Source: Theocolax elegans (lineage: Eukaryota > Arthropoda > Insecta > Hymenoptera > Cerocephalidae). From it: DNA of 64,000 nt. The stretch spans positions 53,885,027 through 53,949,026 of the forward strand of contig CM047429.1 in assembly GCA_026168455.1 (NCBI GenBank). Reading direction: 5' to 3'. The notes under the pieces were generated by a model. That model saw only the letters and a list, made by a program, of their open reading frames with translations. It was not told where the DNA came from and did not search any database. Of this stretch, positions 57,638 to 64,000 are shown in pieces (the stretch's first letter is position 1; each line of letters starts with the position of its first letter). The translations under genes were made by a program, and so were the position numbers.

Positions 57638-57788
57638 GTACAACGTCGTCTTCATGATTCTGACGTACTTTTTACCGATCGGCTCGATGACCTTCACGTA
57701 CGCACGAATCGGACTCGAGCTTTGGGGATCGCAGAGTATCGGCGAAGCGACGCAACGTCAGCTCGACAATATAAGGAACAAACGACGG
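57638..57788 (+). CDS. TkR99D: Tachykinin-type GPCR, coding exon 3 (TM5, start of ICL3)
   Basis: The first base completes Leu. TM5 follows with its conserved Pro (MILTYFLPIGSMTFTYARIG), then the ICL3 stretch GLELWGSQSIGE and a basic end NIRNKRR typical of arthropod tachykinin receptors just before TM6. The donor is CGG|GTAAGA, phase 0. With the two earlier exons this gives 287 codons. TM6 (with its CWLP motif), TM7 (NPxxY) and the tail are expected in later exons, which I do not find before 64000, so the gene is partial in this window. Confidence 0.92.
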
Positions 57789-60700
57789 GTAAGACGAAAT
57801 ACGCTATTTTCTACGCTGAATTTAAGAGCCAACCTTTAATCCCTATGCGAGCCCGTTAAAGTAACGCCGCGTGCAGATGGAGTTTTGTGGAAAATTGACT
57901 TTTTACAGCTTACGAGGTGTGGGAGCTTGAAATTGCAAACTTTATCGATTCCCTCTTTATTATTGTTTTGCGAACTTTACTTACCTATACCTATTTCCGT
58001 TGTCCGTTGTTTCTAACTCATTCCAATTATTTCGATTCACAATTCGTAAGACGGAATTCATTTATTCCATTGCATGCCGAAGGATACTTGAATTATAGTT
58101 TGCGGGCGTAAATTGACGATAATAGAGAAACAGTTACTGACCGAAATATAGTAGATTTCCACGTAAAAAAGCAGTTTCCGGTCCAGTTTATGGTTAGGCT
58201 CTTTTACCTACTGAAGAATAAAGTCGGAATAAACACAATTTATGGGCCTCGAATATATTATCGTTAGAACCGACGGAAAATTATTGTCTTGTCAATAGTT
58301 ATTACACGCACGCATGAAAATCAAACTCATGTTAATAAATAAACAACGACTTAAATTCTAAATTATATTCTTTATTTAATATTTTTTAATAATAACAGAC
58401 AATTTTATTAACAATTGATTTATCTATAAATCAATAAATATAGTAATAATTAATAAGATTTTTTTGCATATTCATAAATGAATATAGATGTGACAATATA
58501 GATCGCGTTGTTGATAAAAATCAACATAAATACGTTACTATTACTCTAAAATATTTCTATAAAATTACCTGATTTTTTATTTATTAAATTACTGTGCAGA
58601 TATTTAAAAATATTAAATAATTTAATTACAAAACATTTATTTTAAAAAGCTTTTAAATTTTTCCGAGTTAATTCAGTAATTTACATAATGCAGTGCAAAA
58701 ATAAATATTCACACTCCAGAAAGTAACAGTAAATTAGTGAATTTAATATAAACCATATTGCGGTATTATATTTTACTCGGCATGAAATTCTTAAAAAATG
58801 CAGCATTTTTCGATTTTACAGAGAATAGGGTGACATAGTAAATGAAGTAAATTAACTAACTGAGATTGAAAAAATAAATATGGCTTATCTTACATAAGGA
58901 TGCGGATAAAAATTATTTTTTAAAGTATATACTATAATGTTTTATAAAAATTAAATTCAGTAATATCTGTCGCAATATATTTACAGCAAATAAATAAAAT
59001 TATACAATCACAGCAAAGTTGCAGGGAAGAGTCTTTTAGCATTCAAAGCAAGACAAATAGAGGTACCCCTCCTAACATCATCACTCATTCCCTCTTTTCT
59101 TCTCATCTTACTCCCCTCGTTGGCATTGTAAATAAATTCGTGCTTAGCGCCGTATGTATCTTCCTAGCTCTTCTAGAGCGTTAGAAAAATTTCAGGTCGT
59201 TAACAAGAAAACTTCTTATCGCCTAGTACGCGTCTAAATTGGGGAAATTGCCGATCATAAAAAGTCTACCATCCGCTCACTTGACGAAAAAAACGTCTTC
59301 TATTTTTATTTTGTTAAATTGGTCGCTTAACAAGAATATTCTTTTCTTAAATAACTCTATATCAACTATAATTTGTTACGTTGTTTTATTTTTTTAATTT
59401 TAATGCAACGATGCATGTAAAATATTGAAAATGTACATACACATCATTTTGTCAATAAAAATAGAGTAAACTATATAATCATTAGTGATTAATGAATAAG
59501 CTTTAAATTAACTAATAATAAGTAAGTTTATTTAAAGTATTTTAATTTACATCACATTTTCTAAAATATTTAAATATTTCTGAAGAATTATAAACTTATT
59601 AAACGTATATATGATGGATAGAGAAGCATATTTCCTCTACCCACTCAAGATTCATAGTAATACAATACTTTTTACCTTTAAACATTTGCCTCACACCACG
59701 GCAAACATGGCAATCTGTCATTCTATATGAATAAAAAGCACTTCGTTTGATCTCGTAATTTAAATCGCATCACATTAACGAGTTCTTCGAAAGCATCAGC
59801 CTGCAAAAAAAAGGGAATTAACTCATCGACCCCAAATTGACATCTGACCGCGTTAAAAAAAATTTTCATGTCTTCCATTTAAAGCCACGAGTCCATCCTC
59901 CTTAAAACTGCTTTACAACCCTCGCTTTAATAGTGTGTGTACAAGTCACCGACAACTCCTATCAATTAATGAGATTGCTAAGCAAATATTAAAAGAACAA
60001 AACCTTTGCAGGTAGATTTCCGTTCGTAAAATCGTCGCATTGAAGATGAAAGTTCTCGACCATGTTTTTCATAACAGCGATTTCGTTTTGAAAAGAGATA
60101 GGTAGCCAGTCATGTATAAGGGTGGATAAAGACTGAAAGCGTTACTAGTATGCATAGAAATATTTTTCTTTTTCCAAAAAAAGAACGTTCTACATATTTG
60201 ACTATTTGAATTTATTGTAAAATTTCTCGTATATCTTCAACATTATTTAGTATATTGCTTTTTAAATAAAAATGTAACGCAAATTATTAACTTACAAATT
60301 TATTTTAAATAGTGGATATTTTAAATAGCAGCTATTAAAATTGTTGTTTCAAACGCAACAATTTTATATATTGTAAAATCTCTTACAGTTACATTGCTAT
60401 TACGAGAAACTCTTCGTTTCCTTCTTACTAATTTCCGATCTTTAATAATCAGTGTGCACAAATTGATAAAGTAAAATACTGACAATTCGTCAAAAATGAT
60501 TAGAATATTTTTTACCGACAAATTACTTAACGTATTTTATTGGGCAAAAGTTTCCTTCCTACTTGTAACTCACTAAAAATATATTTTAAATTTACCGTAA
60601 ATAAAATACAAATTTATTCCCAAAGAGATTTTATCATTCGGTATACAATCAAAATTCATTCGCACTATACATTTATAAATATGGATAACAAAATATATAC

Positions 60701-63700
60701 CTCTCCCTTCTACTCCTGCCCCGTCGTCATCGCTTCAAAACTAAACTATCGCGAAAGAACACATATATATTCTATAAAAAAAGGCAAATATAAGGAAAAT
60801 CAACAATGTCAATCGACAGAATTTTACGTGGGCGCAACCAAGATAAAAAATAAGCAACCTATTTAATTATCGAGCAATTTAATTAATCGGGCAATATCGT
60901 TCGTATTTGCTTTTCACAGTAGACGAGTATCGTTTTTCTTTATAGGAGGAGCTTTTAATGGAAGCACGCCCGGAGTCTAATTTCGCGTGAAATTTCGCCC
61001 GTCCGCGGATTACAGTTTAATACCCGGTGAAACGAAAATATACTCTCACGAAATGTAACACCGTCTCCACACACTCTGACGTGTCTGTATGTATGTACTA
61101 TATGTAGACGAGGAGTTTGAAAATTAAGGGATGAATACAATGCGCGTAATAAGCACGCGCTTAAATATTTGGAATTCACGGAGGGTTATTAATTGAATCG
61201 GTATACGTAATTGCTCGTGCCTGGCTATACAGGGAGGTATACGTATTCGTTTATGAAAAACACGCACGGAATCCCACTATCAATTTGTGAGTGTGAATGG
61301 TATTATAATTAATGGAGGTAATTACGGTTACGGGTATTCATTGTAAATGCACTATAAATATCATTAATTCCCGCAAGCTTAAGTTTTAATGTGCTTTACC
61401 GCCACGCCAGTACCACCGAATTTCGTTATTTACACATGTTGCATTATACCATAATCAATTATTTTTTAATGGATTTTAATAATAGATGCTTCTCTTTCAC
61501 ACGTGGAGAATTACGATGTTTGTTAAAGGTTTCAAGTCAATCAATTGTTGCTTCGAGCTATAAAATCCTCGTTTTTATCGACAAACTTTTTTACGAGAGT
61601 TAAATTTCTTTTTGAAACTTTGAATCGGTTTACGCGAAAGCTAAGAACATAGTTTTAAATTGCTACTTTTAGTTATGTCAAATTTTTTATATTCTACATA
61701 TTTCATTTTTTTTGTTCCCAATATATATATATAGAAACTCCAATAATGATATAACCTGTACGGTTTTTATTACTGGAATCATTCGAATTGTAAAAATTTT
61801 ACATAATTATGGATATTTTTATTTTCAAAAGTTTCAAAAAATTAAATTCTGCGAAAGAGGGTAGAAAGGTAAAAATGTCAATCCGGGTAAGGCAAGGTTC
61901 AGTGCAGTAGTTAAAAATTCTGGATCATTTAAAAATTTACGTGTAAACGCGCGCATTTTATTTCAAGTTTCGCAATCTATAACGATAAAAATTTGCGAAT
62001 CCCTTTTCACAAATGATTTTTACTTTCGAGAGTTGTAAAATAATTTACAACGTTTGATAAATATTATCTCTAAAAGTGCCATAGAAGCACCACGAATCAA
62101 GTACGATTTTCAATAATAGGATACTAATTATGTACGTACAAATAAATGACAGTCGCTGTTCCTAAAAATATTTTCATGCTTTTCTCGTTATTTACTTTCG
62201 ATGCTACCTTCGATTGTTTATAAAATTATGCAGAATTTTATAATAGTTTTAGCTTGCCACATCCATCTTGTATAAAAAGGCATAAAAATGTTGGTATGGA
62301 AAGAAAAAAAGAATTATTTATTGATATATAAGAAACAGATAGAATATATATAGAATATACAAAGCAATGAATAGAAACTATAAGTTTTGAAAGTTAACAT
62401 ATCATAAACAGGATTGAAATATCTACATAAAATTATTAGATCAATCGTGACATTTTGGAAACTTAATACCATACGTAAATTAATAAGTACTGTAAGTTTC
62501 AACTTGTGATCGTGCGCTGAAATAAATCAAATTACTTGCTCCTTTATATCGTTGAAATTTTTAATTTGAAAAGAAAATTTTGAAAATCATAGTCTAATAC
62601 AAAAGCCCCACAGCGAAGAGTTTCCCTATACTCTATTTGAATTTCAAATAACGAAACAAATTTTAGTATTCTAGCATTCGAATAACAGATCTCCATAACA
62701 TAACCAACAAACATCAAAGAACCTTCTTTTAAGGAAATGTGATGTATCGACACAAGTTCTATATTATATGCGAATCCATTTATATTGAAAAATTTAGATT
62801 CTTAAAGTATATAAATTTTAACACATGATAACGCCAACAAATAAATATTTAAAAATTCAAATAAAAGATTTGTATTCCTCTTAACACTGAAAATCAATAT
62901 CGCTGTAGAATAAAATTAAAATATAAAAAGAGCCAAACAAATTTAAACTTTTAATATTTTATGAACTTAATAAACAATAATATTGCAAGCGCGTGTGTAC
63001 AAATCAATATTGCAATGAAAACATAAACCTTTCTCTTGGAGAATAAACAAAACTTTGTTTTGTAAAACTACAAATATGTTTGTAAAGAAAACTAAATTGT
63101 AAAAACGAAAATATTTATATTAAACAGGAAAATGTGCCAATATATTAATCCGAAGTAAATATGTGAAGTTGAAAATAAAAAATGACATTAATATTTTGTA
63201 ATACACATTATTTTAAATATATTACTATAACTTTTCCGACAAAAAAAATGTAGAAAATTGTTACATACAATTTGCTACTTGCAAATAGTAATTTTTAATT
63301 AAATTTTATAATGTAAAGTATACCTACTTGCCAAATCAACTAAAATACCATATATTGAAATTATTTTTTTTCTAGAATAAATTTAAAAATTTGATTATTC
63401 TATGAAAATAAAAAAATACTATACGTAATACATATTATTATATTGTTATAATCATAATATTTTACTTTTCACAAAGCATTTAGAACTCGAAAGCCCTGTA
63501 CTTTCCAATAAGTGATGAGTCTCTATGTTCGACTCTATTTCCAACCGTATAATAAAAGAACTTTATAATTTTTGCCCGTACTAAATTCCGCGTGCTTCAT
63601 CATCCAAACTCTTAATTATGTTCTCGTCTCACTGTTCCAACTAAGAAATCCACAAAGAAAGAGGCGTGTAGAGAAGTCCCGCGGTATAAAAAAAACCATG

Positions 63701-64000
63701 TCAGTATAAGAGGGAAAAGGAAAATGTCAGTATCCGCGTGTGTGAGTGGGAGTGTGTGCGAATATGTGTAAGCGAGCCGTGGCGTCCGTCAAAGGAAATG
63801 AATTAACGCACAACTATATTTCCCTGTCAGCAAGGATGAAAAATTCACCGTTTCTTGCAGCCATAAATCCACAGGATGGGTCTATCTCTCACTGCCGGCG
63901 CTATTTTCTTGGGCGCATCGTGCGGACTTTTTTTTGTTTAAGTCGCGACCGATGAGATGACGAGTATCTTGCTCCCGGTGTTACCCTTATTTTTCACACG
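57789..64000. other. Receptor intron continuing to the window edge
   Basis: AT-rich intron after the exon 3 donor. I searched the plus-strand frames for TM6/TM7-like segments and saw none. The last 350 bp (from about 63640) are CpG-richer and could be regulatory or approach the next exon. No mobile element was recognised. Confidence 0.4.

Overview
The window is AT-rich animal nuclear DNA with long introns, GT-AG splicing and many microsatellites. It is almost certainly an insect. A hymenopteran is my best guess, from the frequent CpG-rich islets in AT-rich DNA and the receptor sequence, but the order is an inference. The only host protein gene I can support is a rhodopsin-family GPCR of the tachykinin (neurokinin) receptor type, closest to the insect TkR99D/DTKR branch. 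It lies on the plus strand in three coding exons: 8075-8565 (N-terminus and TM1-3), 57228-57446 (rest of the DRY motif, TM4, ECL2) and 57638-57788 (TM5 and start of ICL3). TM6, TM7 and the C-tail are not found before position 64000, so the gene runs off the right edge. The first coding intron is about 48.7 kb and holds nearly all other recognisable features.

That intron contains a nest of mobile DNA. The outermost recognisable layer is a foldback-type element (10293-10578 plus 26283-27416). Its long inverted arms each carry six 28-bp tandem repeats, and a 73-bp TTAA-flanked mini-element sits in its centre. Into its left arm a complete Ty3/gypsy-type LTR retrotransposon of 15.7 kb has inserted (10579-26278), flanked by a 4-bp AATT target duplication. 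Its two LTRs of about 2.02 kb differ, by eye, by one substitution and one AT dinucleotide, so the insertion is very recent. In order it has: 5' LTR, a tRNA-Lys-type primer binding site, a 1.4-kb leader with a 51-bp repeat array, gag (1011 aa), a -1 frameshift signal (GGGAAAC followed by a possible pseudoknot), pol (protease, reverse transcriptase, RNase H, integrase), a splice-acceptor-like sequence, two extra GC-rich reading frames (ORF3 and ORF4), a repeat-bearing 3' region, a polypurine tract and the 3' LTR.

The extra ORF3/ORF4 module is the most unusual part. It occupies the place of env but shows no envelope hallmarks. ORF4 instead has a very long charged helix and CCHC-type zinc knuckles, like a second Gag. 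The two frames meet at a run of seven C residues in the phase expected for a +1 shift or a one-base indel, so they are probably one gene of about 830 codons.

Right of this nest are a second inverted-repeat element (27439-27790), a recent 1.34/1.48-kb tandem duplication (28109-30925), a 5S-rRNA-derived SINE on the minus strand with a 15-bp target duplication (41838-42266), and simple repeats including a compound AT/TG/CG tract near 48 kb. The remaining DNA is AT-rich intron or upstream sequence in which I see no coding potential. A few CpG-rich islets (about 5.0-5.9, 28.9-29.4, 32.2-32.45, 34.4-34.9, 43.4-43.7 and 45.8-46.2 kb) are candidates for regulatory DNA.
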